DNA of 64,000 nucleotides from Zygnema cylindricum (taxonomy: Eukaryota; Streptophyta; Zygnematophyceae; Zygnematales; Zygnemataceae). This document shows, in pieces, positions 12,260 through 23,608 of this stretch (the first letter of the stretch is position 1; each line of letters opens with the position of its first letter). The stretch covers positions 117,055-181,054 of the forward strand of contig JBBHKE010002597.1 in NCBI GenBank assembly GCA_037447655.1, in the 5' to 3' direction. The notes beneath the pieces are model-generated. The model had not been told where the DNA came from, searched no databases, and saw nothing but the letters and a program-made list of their open reading frames with translations. A program made the translations under genes and the position numbers.

Positions 12260-14231
12260 ATTTTTGGACTTTATTTTGAATGGGGAAAGTTTGATTTTAA
12301 TGGAAAAGATTTCATTTAAAATTTGGAGAAATAACGGCCCTCCAGATGTCAGGATTTAGCGCTATTCATTGATGGAGGGAAGGAGAGAACCATACAAATC
12401 CCTATTGCCTTGAAACGGCACGTTTAATTTTGTAGTAAACACTATATTCTGTTTGCACAATTAGTGAAAAAGGGTCCGGAGATGATTGTACATGATGTGT
12501 GGTTCTCCTTCAATCGATCTTATTACTGTCTCATATTGATGGAAGTGGATACTCTGTACTTTTCTTCGCTTTAAAACCACGTTAAACGTACTTCGCAAAT
12601 ATTATAATTGGTAGGAAAAAATCTTTATTCAGAAATGAGTGAGTCCAGAAGGAGGCCCAACTTCCAATCCTGTTACAAACCTTTTGTTCACGTTTGGGAG
12701 GCGTTTGGGAGAGGAAACCAGAAATGGTAGTGAAGATTTGTTTTTAAGAGTTTAATTTTGAGAACTAAATCAGAAATATGTACCGGTTGTCGCATGCCGG
12801 TGCGAATATTTGTTATGCGAAAAATGCAGCAATTGAAGTCGTAGGTGTTATCCTTATTTTTTCATAGGTGTTTCTCGTATTGTACGCTTTATGCAGAAAG
12901 TTAGTAGTGAGTCCGACTCATTCATGTGAACTTCAACACTGTCTGGTTTGGCGTTTTTAAGTCAAGTACTTTCAATTTGAGTTTTTCCGATCTTATTTCC
13001 TCAACTGCTGATTTTTTCAATGAAAGTAACTTCCAAATTGGGTCCAATTCAGGTTCAGAATCATCTGGTTTTGAAATAACATTTGGGCCTTATGAGGAAA
13101 ACGATTAACTAAAACAGAACTGTTACACACTCTAACAAGAGTATACGTGATATTGGTGACAGTAATTAGTGAAGGCATATTCAATGTTATAGAATGGATT
13201 CAGAATGTCTCTTTATCTATTGATGTCGCCCTTATTTACTGTGGCTAATGACTTATGTTAAATTGAGTGAAATGAACGTCTTCGAAGCATGTAACTTACA
13301 TTCGATATATTTATGTTTACTCTATTTAATAGCCTAATTAGCCTAAACTTCTGCCAAAACTTCCACCTTGTTTTCCCTTACATTCCTGAATCTGACGATG
13401 TGCCTTCCAACAACTATTTAGCCCCAAAATAACTTGGGTTATGTCACATAGATATGAAGTGCGGTAAAGGGGATCGGAAGGATCAAGAAACCAGAGCAAA
13501 ACTGAAAATAGAACCGTGCATTCGAAAAAGTCGTATGAAAAGGAAAATCAAATGAGAAAAAAGCTCACCCTGCGCCAATTGCGGAGTCTCAAAGGACATG
13601 AGAAATAGCCACAAGAATCATGCGAGCCACCAAATAAGGAAGTCTATCACAGCTTGCCAACTTATTCTCAACACAACCAAAAAACCCTTAAAAGCAGCCC
13701 AATAAACCCCCCAAACTCGGAGAAAGAATAAGGAAAGAGAGGGAGAAAGAGAAAGAGAGGGAGAGAGAGAAAGAGAAAGCGAAGCTCGCTGATGGAGATC
13801 CAGAAAATGTCGACGATACCATAAATGTAACAGCTCAAAGGAGGATAAAAAATTGCACCACGCATTAAAGCCAGGATCTAAACGTTGACGCTAAAAAGGC
13901 TCGAGGATAAAAGAGAGGGATGTTTCACAAGGACGGAAAACCCTAAAAAGTTAATGGGAGATCTCACTATCGTCAAAATTAATTCATCTGTACCATTGTA
14001 CATAATTACGCACATGATCATGATCCTTCCTAGAAGCTTCTTGCTCGAACTTAAGTAAGCTAAGCCTCATGACCCACAATCCGAATATAAGATTGGGTTC
14101 ACCAAAATAATGTTGACAAAAATACGACTGGGTAACATCGCGTATAAGAAAATCAATCCGCGATGAAGGGATAATATGTGAAACCTCATGAAGAACAATG
14201 TTTAATACCTTTCAAAAGCAAGTGGCAATAG
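12260..14231. other. Intergenic DNA downstream of SCAMP
   Basis: The first few hundred bases are probably the SCAMP 3' UTR and polyadenylation region. A purine-rich GAGAAAG run lies at about 13725-13790. On the minus strand, about 13560-13660 ends in a donor-like 'GGGTGAGC' and has a short hydrophobic open frame. I cannot connect it to other exons, so I do not call a gene. Confidence 0.35.
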
Positions 14232-14452
14232 TACACCGTGAATCGCTATTAGTGTTAATATTTTTTTCGCCACTTAAAACATCTTTTCTCCGTACACACT
14301 AGTCCGATTTTCACATGGAGACTGCCAATCGGAAGGTGGAAATCACGGCTTTCAATTGCAACTGTCAGATCCATAAACGGACAAGTGTGTAAGGAGAAAA
14401 GATGTTTTAAGTGGCAAAAAAAACATTAACTCTAATAGCGATACACGGTGTA
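14232..14452. mobile_element. MITE family A, copy A1 (complete)
   Basis: The ends are 'tacaccgtgaatcgctatt' and the inverted complement '...gcgatacacggtgta', with long, nearly palindromic arms carrying 'ctccgtacacac' and 'cggagaaaagatgtttt'. TA on each side of CACCGTG/CACGGTG is read as the target duplication, as in the Tc1/mariner superfamily. Length is 221 bp with no coding capacity. Confidence 0.8.
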
Positions 14453-15037
14453 CCGCGAACAATGTCGTGTGCTTGGGAAAGAGCAAATGGACGCCAAGAA
14501 GCTTAAGAACGCGAACACACTAACAAAATATTGAAACTCTCGTTAAGAATATGTCTAAATTAACATCTTTTATGCCCTAAATGCTAAATTGAAAGTTATA
14601 GTACTTTACTATCGCGTTATGCACTTATTAGTGGTTTGAACATACTTTTGGTAGTGAAGAGGATTCTTAGTGGAATCGCTTTCTTTCGGGTTTCCTTTTG
14701 TCTTAACTAGGTCTACCTACATTAATTACGATTATAATTAGTTTTACCTCGAACCGCCTTTTGAGATTCTCCATTCTCTTGCTTTTCTCTTGCTCTTCTT
14801 GTCTTCTATGTAAAAATTATCAATTGTGGAGATAACTCAACCACACCTTCCCTTTACCTTCCTTGTTTGTCATCTCCTTTTTTTGTACTTTGCCTACCTT
14901 TAGCCTTTCCCCTTTTTGGCCTCTTCATTACCTTATGTTTTTTTCCGTGGTTCGGCTTTTCATGGCGTATCAATATATACAAACAAGAGAGTTAAGTAAA
15001 AGCAAATAGGGGAGACCCTGCCTAAAACTTTGGGCGG

Positions 15038-15465
15038 TACACCGTGTAATTAGTGTTACACTTCTTTTGCCACTTAAAACATCTTTTCTTCGTGTAATCT
15101 TAATGGATTGTCAATCCGATGTTTGCGATTGGAAGGCAAGGTCCTCACCTTCCTATTGGCGGTCTCCGATTGACAATCCGACTACACCGCGAATCGTTAT
15201 TAGCATATTGAACGCTAATTTGTTCCCCCAAATTTTTCTCAAATTCTCAAATAGAATTATCCATACTGTTTAAAAAAGAGCCTAATTTCTAATTAAAGTA
15301 AATGATATCTTTGAAAATTTTCAAATACCAATTAGCGTTAATAACGGTAAGTATTATTTTACACTAAAAAAAACTTCTATGCTAATAACAATTCGCGGTG
15401 TAGTGTGCACGGAGAAAAGATGTTTTCATGGCGAAAAAAAACTACTAATAACGATTAGTGGTGTA
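15038..15465. mobile_element. MITE family A, copy A2, split by a nested family B MITE
   Basis: The left arm is 15038-15182 and the right arm 15403-15465. Joined without the insert, they give the usual family A order ('caatccgac' then 'gtgtgcacggagaaaagatg'). The insert is the family B copy at 15183-15402, so B moved after A2 was in place. Confidence 0.75.
15183..15402. mobile_element. MITE family B nested in A2
   Basis: Ends are 'tacaccgcgaatcgttatt' and '...aacaattcgcggtgta', flanked by TA on both sides. The interior has the family B pair 'gctaattt' / 'aattagcgttaa'. Length is 220 bp. Confidence 0.8.
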
Positions 15466-15867
15466 GTGCTAATATTTTTTTCCCCACTTAAAACCTATTT
15501 TCTCCGGACACACCTATCAGATTGTGGATCCCACGGATGCGATTAAAAGGCGAGATTCTCACCTTTCGATTAGCGACCTCCAATAAAAAATTGGACAAGT
15601 GTGCACCGAGAAAATGTGTTTTAAGTGGCGAAAAAAACATTAACACTACAGTGGTGTACACCGTGTATCGCTAATATTGTAATTCTTTCTTCGATACCTA
15701 AAACATCTTTTCTGGGTACACACATGTCCGATTTTCCATTTGAGACCGCCAACCGGAAGTTGAGAATCTTCAATCGCCACCGTCAAATCCACCGTCACAC
15801 CGTCACCACGTCGGACACAGTTTAAAGAGACAAAAAAGCATTAACACTGATAGCGATTCACGGTGTA
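15466..15867. mobile_element. Two further MITE family A copies in tandem (A3 and A4)
   Basis: A3 (about 15466-15658) lacks its outer left end and begins at 'tgctaatatttttttcccc'. It ends at 'cagtggtgta', where A4 (15657-15867) begins with 'tacaccgtgtatcgctaat' and closes at 'gcgattcacggtgta'. Together with A2 and its insert this forms a cluster of four MITEs within 830 bases. Confidence 0.7.
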
Positions 15868-15936
15868 GTGTAGTGTATTCAAAATTGAGCAGGTGTGAAA
15901 GGATGAGAGGATAGAAAAAATACACCTCCCTCTCTC

Positions 15937-15946
15937 NNNNNNNNNN
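15937..15946. other. Assembly gap (10 N)
   Basis: Ten ambiguous bases follow a CT-rich run. The true gap length is unknown, so the distance between the MITE cluster and the copia composite may be wrong. Confidence 1.
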
Positions 15947-16208
15947 AGAAAACAGAATGGAAAAGATAAAACACGTCAATTACAATGTCATCATAAATTA
16001 GGCAAAATAGAAAAGGTAAGACAAAAGAGTTTCGATAAACTTAAAAAGGATTGAGTGGTAAAGACAACATTCTTAAAAAAAAAAAAAAAAAAAATCTTAA
16101 ACATTTAATGAGGTTGGAGAAAATCGACATATGTTGAAAAAGGGTATTTTACAATCTATTAGTCAGTCCATGGTTATTTGATTGTTATCATACTTGTCGT
16201 AGTCACTG

Positions 16209-16589
16209 AGAACTTGCAGGCAGCCATGGCTCAACAAAAGGTGATTGCTCACTCCACCATGGAGGCTGAGTATATGGCCTCTTGTTCGGCTGTGAAAGAA
16301 TTAATGAGGGTTAAATCTTTGCTTCAAGAACTTGGATATATGAAGAGTGGAATACAAATTATATTTTGTGATAGTCAAGGTACTATTGCAATTTCAGCAA
16401 ACCCTAAACATCACTAAGCATATGAATATTCGTTTGAGCTTTGTTAGAGAAAAGGTTGAGAATAAAATAATTAGTTTGGAATATAGATCGGATGGAGATA
16501 TGGTAGCAGATATGATGACTAAACCGGTTCCTTGTCCCAAATTGTTATTATGTAGGGAGAAGTGTGGACTAAAAGAAAAGATAGACTAG
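16209..16589 (+). pseudogene. Copia RNase H 3' fragment
   Basis: The frame encodes the C-terminal end of copia pol: 'QQKVIAHSTMEAEYMASCSA', then the conserved 'LLQELGYMKSG' and, after a frame change near 16415, 'RLSFVREKVENKIISLEY' and 'DMVADMMTKP', as in the copy at 57064-58686. It is joined at its 5' side directly to LTR sequence at about 16208. A stop (16587-16589) abuts the polypurine tract. Integrase and reverse transcriptase are missing. Confidence 0.85.
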
Positions 16590-16602
16590 AAAACAAGGGG
16601 AG
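16590..16602 (+). other. Polypurine tract of the deleted copia element
   Basis: AAAACAAGGGGAG lies between the pol stop codon and the LTR start TGTTGAAAAA. It is the plus-strand primer site expected immediately upstream of a 3' LTR, and the equivalent site is at 57051-57063 on the minus strand. Confidence 0.85.
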
Positions 16603-17746
16603 TGTTGAAAAAGGGTATTTTACAATTTATTAGTCAATCCATGGTTATTTGATTGTTCTCATACTTGTCGTAGTCATTAAGAACTTGCAGGCAGCCATGG
16701 CTACCTCATGCAGATGAGAAGACAGGTATAAAATAGGGGTTATGCAAAAGATAAACTATCACGGTCAAGAATTTATCATCTGACCTCCCAGATGATAGCC
16801 ATACGGATCAGCCGTCCAACTTATCCTGTAGGTCTTGAAGAAACGATCCATACATTTTATTTGATGAATATTTAAAAGGTGACGCGGCGACATAAATCAT
16901 TTAACGCCTAACGAAACGAAACGAACATAGGAAGGACATTACAGTACGAAGTACGGTACCGCACGAAATAAATGAAACGACATTTGATTTCAACGGACGA
17001 AATTACATGTCATCTGTGATCGACGGCTTGCAAAGGAGCCGAGATTTTCAACCATCAACAATGGACAAAGACCGTTGAAATTCAAACAGTCAACACGTAA
17101 AAGAATTTCAACGGTCGACATTTTTTCGGCGGGCCGTCAGTATCGGACCGGTGATATTGATTACTGAATCACGAGCGGACGGCACGCGTAAGTGCCGAGA
17201 TGCCGAAGAGAATATTTGACTGTGTTTCGCGAATAAAGAGGAAAATGACAAGTGGCATCATCTTATATGATGCCACAAAATAAAAAGACAGAATGACGAT
17301 GACTTGTATGCCACGACAAATTGACGATGACTTGTATGCCACGTGGCAGACCGAGAGTGGTGCCGAATATTTCCGTACATAAAGTACGGTGGCTAGCGTA
17401 CTTTGTATGTACATAATTTAGCGTACGATGTTTTCTTTGGTCTAGAGTAGTTAAGAGTAGGTTCTTAAGACTTTGACAAAAAAATTGATAGTCCTCTATC
17501 CTAGAGGCCATCTGTATAAATATGTTATCTTTGAATAGCCATAATTTAATGCTTGGGTGAGCAAATTCAGTGATTCTTTTTGCTGCGGAGTCTGAAGAGT
17601 CCAAGCTACACAACGGAGTAGTCAGTCAGAGATTTTGCATGCCAAAGTGGCGCTAATTCATTGACAAAGTCAAAACTGCAAATATTATCTTAGAGGCTTC
17701 ATATAAGCTTAACATTTTGTGTACCAATGAAGGTCACACAATTACA
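16603..17746 (+). repeat. Copia LTR (shared 3'/5' LTR of the composite)
   Basis: It starts TGTTGAAAAAGG and ends ...CACAATTACA, 1144 bp. The TATA-like 'TATAAATAT' is at 17515-17523, about 225 bases from the LTR end, so R-U5 is roughly 200 bases. The start codon of the gag frame (17727-17729) lies inside the last 20 bases. It is clearly homologous to the LTR pair at 55939-57050 and 60278-61390, with considerable divergence in U3. Confidence 0.85.
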
Positions 17747-18690
17747 AGTTATGGGCCCACCGTCTAGGGTGCCCATTTTCAATGGAACAGGGTTCATTTA
17801 TTCGGAAACCATGATGAGGGGTGAATGGTTTGAAAAACAACTATGGGGCATTGTGAGTGGTCGTGTGCATTAGCCATCCGCAAAATTGGGAGTTCCACCA
17901 GGGTTTGGAGGATCTAGATTTACAAGAGGATCTGCGGGAGCAGAGGTAGTAGAGGATGCTGGAGAAAGCATCGTGTCGGACACAAGGATGGAGAAAAGAA
18001 AGGAAAAACTCACACCGATGGTTATAGGATTTGTTGCGGCACCAAATGTTCAGACAACCAAGGCAAATGATAGTGAAATCTGGGATTTTAACAATACCGT
18101 GGCGACTCATTTTATACTCGGGCGTTTTACTCAAGCAGAGGCTACACCTCATTTTCATGTGGACAGGGCGAACGAGTTGTGGGAGGCTCTTGTCAACATT
18201 TACAAGAGCGGTATGATTCAGCAGCAGAAGTTGGCTGATCACAAGGTACAGGCATATGTGTACAAAGGGGGGAAGATGTTAGACTTTTGTAATGACTTGG
18301 CCAGGTTATTTATGGAGTTGGAGAGTGCACGAAAAAGGGAGACAGAAAAAGACAAGGTGAATGCTTTGTTAATGAAGCTCCCAGATGATTATGAAAACAT
18401 TGTCAATAGGGTTCAGGACTTGCCAGATCATCGATGGATCTGGAACTCCGTGGAAGGGATGATTTTGGTTCGGGAAAGCACAACTGAGATTCGGAGAGGA
18501 GGAAAGAGTGTTCAGGTATTAGTTGTTGGAACTAATTGGGGGGTAAGGATTCTAAGAAACCTTATAGAAACTTTAGTGGAGGAGGAAGAGGAAACCATGA
18601 TAGATCTGGATATAGGCCTCCGAAGGGGCTTTATCACTTTTGTAAGAAGTAGGGACATTACATGGCGGAGTGTACTAAAATGATAGAGCT
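17727..18690 (+). pseudogene. Degenerate copia gag
   Basis: The frame starts within the LTR and continues through the primer-binding site (...QVMGPPSRVPIFNGT). It has an in-frame TAG near 17872 and otherwise stays open from about 17886. It shows the copia gag (UBN2-like) core: 'WDFNNTVATHFILGRFTQAE', 'ELWEALVNIYKS' and 'LMKLPDDYENIVNRVQDL'. The zinc-knuckle region near 18630-18675 is damaged: a shifted frame reads YHFC-KK-stop-GHYMAEC, where CX2CX4HX4C is expected. Confidence 0.8.
17747..17761 (+). promoter_or_regulatory. Primer-binding site matching initiator tRNA anticodon arm (one mismatch)
   Basis: AGTTATGGGCCCACC directly abuts the LTR end. The intact family copy at 60263-60277 reads GGTTATGGGCCCACC, whose complement GGTGGGCCCATAACC equals the anticodon stem-loop of plant initiator tRNA-Met as I know it. 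The ATG inside the site pairs with the CAU anticodon and is in frame with gag. Confidence 0.75.
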
Positions 18691-20480
18691 GAGATTGAAA
18701 GAGGAACAGGTCGTAAAACCATCCGCAAGGAAAAAGAAGACATTTTTGGGAACACAAGTCATCAGAGAGGATTTTGATGAGGACAATGGAGAACTCCTTC
18801 TTAACAAGGAGCTGGAGGTGAAAGGTGAGCTGGAGATTCCAAGGAGGCAAAAGTGTGCTTTCGGTGGAGTAAGAGAAGCTCCTGAAGAATGATGGATTAT
18901 TGATTCAAGAGCCTCTATGCATATGTGTAGAGAAAAACCATTGTTTACCAAAATGAGAAAGATCCCTACTATAGAGATAGAGTATGGGGATGGGAGAATA
19001 GTGACCACTAATTTAGTGGGATCATTGGATTTGAGAGTCTTAGTTGATGGTAAGACATCTATAGTCACTTTCTCTGATGTTCTTTTTATTCCAGAGATTG
19101 AACAAAAATCTGATCTCTACGTCAATCTTAGATGATAAGGGTTTTGAGAATAATACAAAAAAAGGAGTCTTTGTTGTTAGCTATGAGAATGAAGTGTACT
19201 TCACAGCTGAAAACGGTAGCCAATGAATGTTTAGGCTGAATTTGAGTAGTGGAAAGACGGGAGTGTATTATACTGGTGTAAGTGATTTGATGATGTGGCA
19301 TAAAAGATTGGGACATGTGCATCTAGATAGATTGAAGGAAATGAAGAAAATGGGTGTAGTTGAGGGAATACATTTTGGAGACAATGAGACTTTGGATGAT
19401 TGTAGTGGATGTGCTCAAAGGAATGCCCACGGATTGCCTTTTCCAAAAGCCGCAACATATAAGGGTGAAAAGGTCTTAGATCTAGTTCATACTGACATAT
19501 GGGGACCGGCCAAAGTACCATCAGTTGGAGGGAAAAGATTTATGCTTACTATCACTGATGATTGGTCTAGATACTTTACTTCTTGAAAAACAAATCTAAG
19601 GCTTCGGATTATTTTAAGGAGTATAAAGCATGGAGTGAAAAGCTTCATGAGACACCTATAAAGAGAGTGAGGAGTGATAATGGGGGGGAATACACTTCTA
19701 ATGAGTTTGAGGATTTCTTGAAAGAGGAAAGGGTTCAACACCAAAAGACTGTTCCTAAGAACCCAGAACAAAATGGTGAAGCACAGAAACTAAATCAACA
19801 TTAAGTGATAGTGCTCGTAGTATGTTGTCAAATAAAAAGATAAGAAAATGTTTTTCGGCAGAAGCTATGAATTATGCTAACTATCTCAAAAATAGAGTCT
19901 TTACCTCGGCGGCAAAAGGACAAACACCTTATGAAAGATGGACCGAGAGAAAACTTAATATTTCACACTTAAAGGTGTTCGGGAGTCAAGTGTTTAGTTT
20001 AAACACATAAAAATCTGATCGGAAGTTAGATGCAAGATGAAAGTCGGGATACTGACTTGGATATGATGAAAACGTAAAGGGATATCGAGTTTATGATCTC
20101 GGAAGAGAAGACATATTTATAGTAAAACACTTGGTAGTCATGGATGAAGGGAAGTCCATAGATCCTTTCAAATACACTAAACCGGTTAGAATTATAATTG
20201 AATCCGAAAATGAGTTAGATTCAGATTCTTCTAACCGAACTCCGGTTCAGCCTCACCTTGTAGAGGAAGAGAAAAATCTGACTGAGAGTGACCCTCTCTT
20301 GGAGTCACAACTTCTGGCTCAAAACGAGGAAAGACCGGAAATGGACAATGAACTTCCGGAGATGGACTCCACGGATAGGGGAGAAGTTGAAGTTGTTCGG
20401 AGAAATCCAAGATTACCCTCCATTCCAGCGTCGGAGTTTGAAGGAGGAAGGAGAAGCAGCAAGAGACTTCAAGAGAGATA
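18691..20480 (+). pseudogene. Degenerate copia protease and integrase
   Basis: The protease-like segment near 18895-19130 carries WIIDSRASMHM, where an active copia protease has DSGAS, so the catalytic Gly is Arg. Integrase begins near 19290 with the zinc-binding HKRLGH...CSGCAQ pattern, then HTDIWGP and TDDWSRY. After a frame break near 19580 it continues with RSDNGGEYTSNEF and KTVPKNPEQNGE, which hold the second Asp and the Glu of the DDE core. The C-terminal 'TPYERWTERKLNISHLKVFG' lies at about 19920-19980. Stops at about 19801 and 20008 show it is dead. The acidic linker before reverse transcriptase runs to about 20480. Confidence 0.8.
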
Positions 20481-20481
20481 A

Positions 20482-21475
20482 GTGAACAACAAGGTAACTA
20501 AGCTGTCACATTTGAGCAAACCTTAGATTTACTCGGAGGCAATTAATAGTTCGAAAAGTAGTAGATGGGTGACAGCCATTAATGATGAGATGGCTTCCAT
20601 TATGGAAGCAAATACATGGGAGTTGGTGGATTGTCCTCCAAACAGAAAACCGATAGGATACAAGTGGGTATTTAAGTTAAAACTCAATACGGATAACACT
20701 ATTGAGCGATATAAGGCCAGATTAGTGGAAAAGGGGTTCACACAAAAGGAGGGAATTGATTATGAGGAGACCTTTGCTCCAGTTGTTAGATTTCCCTCCG
20801 TCCGGATTCTATTTAGTGTAGCGGCAGCGGAAGACATGGAAGTGCACCAGATGAACATCAAAACCGCTTTCTTACACGGAGAATTAGAAGAAGAGATCTT
20901 CATGCGGCAACCAAAAGGATTTGTGGAGAAAGGAGAAGAAAGTGAGGTGTGCAGACTGATAAAATTCCTTTACGGACTAAAGCAAGCTCCACGCCAATAG
21001 AACAAGAGGCAAGACGAGTTTCTAACAAGTTTGGGATATATCCGAATCAATTCGGATCATTCGATCTATCAATTTGAGGATGAGGAAGGTATAATTTTCA
21101 TTGCTATCTATGTGGATGATTTACATGTTTTGAGTAAATAAATGTAGAAAATTAATAGATTGAAAAAGGATTTAAAGAGTAGATTTGAAATGAAGAACTT
21201 GGGAGAGGCAAAGTACATTTTGGGAATTCAGATGGAAAGGGATAGGAGAAGAAAACAATAAAACTAACTCAAAAAGAAGCAATAGGGAATATGCTTGAAA
21301 AAATTCAAATGAATAAAGCAAATAGTTGTACGACTCCCATGGACTTAAAGAAGCGAAATAACTGGAGCTTAGAAGAGGGAGTCATGATCTTACATAAAGA
21401 GCTAGGACAGGAGGAAAGCAAGTTCATGTAAACTATTCCGTACAGATAAGTTCTCGGTAGTTTGATCTTATTTTA
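20482..21475 (+). pseudogene. Degenerate copia reverse transcriptase, truncated
   Basis: It starts with 'WELVDCPPNRKPIGYKWVF' and continues through the typical copia RT blocks, 'IERYKARLVEKGFTQKEGID' and 'IKTAFLHGELEEEIFMRQP', to 'LYGLKQAPRQ', where a TAG (20998-21000) interrupts. The catalytic YVDD is present at 21109-21120. Further stops lie near 21140 and 21260. Similarity ends at about 21475, in the spacer before RNase H. Confidence 0.85.
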
Positions 21476-23608
21476 AAGTGTTAGCGATAGGAAATATCTC
21501 GTTCCATCGGATAAGGGACAAGGAAAAGCAAAAAAATCAAAATTTTCTTTTAGTAAAATGGAAGTATCAATGCTAAGAGAAGTTATTTGAAATGTTTCGA
21601 CACATGTTTTGAAAGTCAAACATTATCATCCTTGATAATATCAATACGATTTTCTGAGAGTACATTTTTTGCTAGATTTGTATATTGTATCGTAATGCGT
21701 ACAATATTATATTATACTTGTAAAATATATATACTAAAAGGCATACTAAAAGACATTAAAGAAGTGCAATCTATCCCTATGACATGCCTAAAATGTATCG
21801 CAATTTCACTTTTCACATGGTAGTTCTTAAAGTAAAAAGTACTTGTTCTTTGTTCAATACATACCTGCGTAAACAGGGTAAATTACTACTTTTTCATATT
21901 TGAATATATTAAAAATCCCAAGTCTTCAAATTCCATCACCAATTTAATACCTTTCACCAACATTTTGGTTTGTCTTGTACTTCGAAAGTTTCATATCGAA
22001 TGTTGTGACACAATTTTTCATCTATATCAAAATTTGCCTTTTGGGCCTAGATGCAACTCCTAGATTTTTTTTCTTTTCTTCGTTTCACATGCGATTGTGT
22101 TTGGCCCAACATCCATACCAATTCCTATGGTGTCTATTGATTGACATCGGAAAAAGTATATCTCAATTTCAGTAAATTTCCAAATCAAGTTCATTAAGTC
22201 GATTTTGTCAATTTGACCGACTTTGCCAAGCGATAATTATTGATAATCGACTAACATCTTTCTAAAATCAAAGGTGTTTCAGATTTTTAGGCGTAGAGGA
22301 TACTGCACATTGTACAGTTTACAAAACATTCTTCTATATTGTTGATATCGCAACATCGACATCAATAAATAGCGTCAATATATCAATTATTTGAGACCAT
22401 AAAAATAGTACATATCGATTACGACAGAACCCATTCTACCTACATCACTATTGATTCAAATTGATACAACGGTGAGATTCTTAGAATTGGAAATCAACAA
22501 ATTTGGGGACAATTCCAAATTAAAAGATATGTATCCATAATTCAAGGACAACTTCAACAAAATATCGTCGTGAATATCATACATCGGAATGGTAATGGTA
22601 ACAATGATGATAATGATGAGGAAAATGATGATGATGAATGATAAAGATAATGACAACGGTAACGATAATGATAACATTAATGATCTTGATAATGATATTG
22701 ATAATGATAACGATAACGGTAACGGTAATCATAATCATAATCACAATCACGATCACAAGCATGATGATGACAAAAAAAACGACAACGACACAATACTTGT
22801 AATGACTATGATAACGATAATGATAATGAAAATGTCGATGATTCAATCATAATCATAATTACAATCACAACGATAACAATGCAAGAACAATAATGATAAC
22901 GATAGTGATAATAAAGCCCATCCTTGGGAGATTTATGGACTACGTAAAAAAAAAAAAGAATGGGAGTGTGAATACCTATTTCTGGAATTGGTCGCAACCA
23001 CACCATTTTATGAACATTTAACAAAAAAAACACAATGTAAGACAACTGAAAAGCCAGGTTTTTGTGGTATAATAAGACAAAGAAATTATGGCTCTCTCTC
23101 TCAAAATTGTGTCCATAGACCAAAAAAGAAAAAGAAAAAGAAAAAAAACTTTATAATGGTCATCAAAATTTTCCAAGTTTTTCTTCGCAAAACTTGATAG
23201 GAACAACTTTGATTTTCATGAGATACCAAAAAAAAAAAAAACTGGAAATGCTTAAAACGTTATACGAAATATTTTCAAAACGGTTAAAAAAAAAAAAAAA
23301 GGTCTCTGCAAAAAAAATAGCAACCGATGAAACCTTCAAAACTAGAAAAACCCAAAGTTTGATTTTTTTTTCCTATTTTCCAGCTCTCCCTCTTTTCCTT
23401 CCTTCTTTTTAATTGAAACATCTGTCTCCAAAAACAAAAATATACCAAAATTTTGTCTAACCTTCCAAAGACCAATATTCTGAAACAAAATGCAAACTCT
23501 TAAATGCCCCATTCTCTAAAATTGTAGAGAAACAGAAAAAGAAAAAGAAAAAAGCTAAAAAAAGTGAAAGGAATAAACGGCAAAACAAAAGTCGTGAAAG
23601 GCATACAT
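21476..23608. other. Intergenic DNA with simple repeats
   Basis: No gene is recognised. The region is AT-rich; a degenerate (GATAAT)n tract lies at about 22590-22905, followed by several long A-runs (for example 22950, 23130, 23230 and 23290). The stretch next to 23609 would contain the NRAMP 3' UTR. Confidence 0.5.
22590..22905. repeat. Degenerate (GATAAT/GATAAC)n tract
   Basis: A hexamer-like run of GATAAT, GATAAC and CATAAT variants covers about 315 bases. Open frames across it are low-complexity Asp/Asn/His strings and are not genes. Confidence 0.85.

Larger units (their letters stand above)
16132..21475 (+). mobile_element. Ty1/copia composite: LTR fragment - deleted body - LTR - truncated body
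   Basis: Order: a 77-base LTR start (16132-16208, TGTTGAAAAAGGG...) fused to the last part of RNase H (16209-16589); a polypurine tract (16590-16602); a full LTR (16603-17746, 1144 bp, TG...CA); a primer-binding site (17747-17761); then a degenerate gag-pol up to about 21475, where similarity to the 57.1-60.3 kb copy stops inside pol. No second LTR follows. One LTR thus serves as the 3' LTR of a deleted element and the 5' LTR of a second one, as expected after recombination between tandem or nested copies. Many stops and frameshifts make it inactive. Confidence 0.85.
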
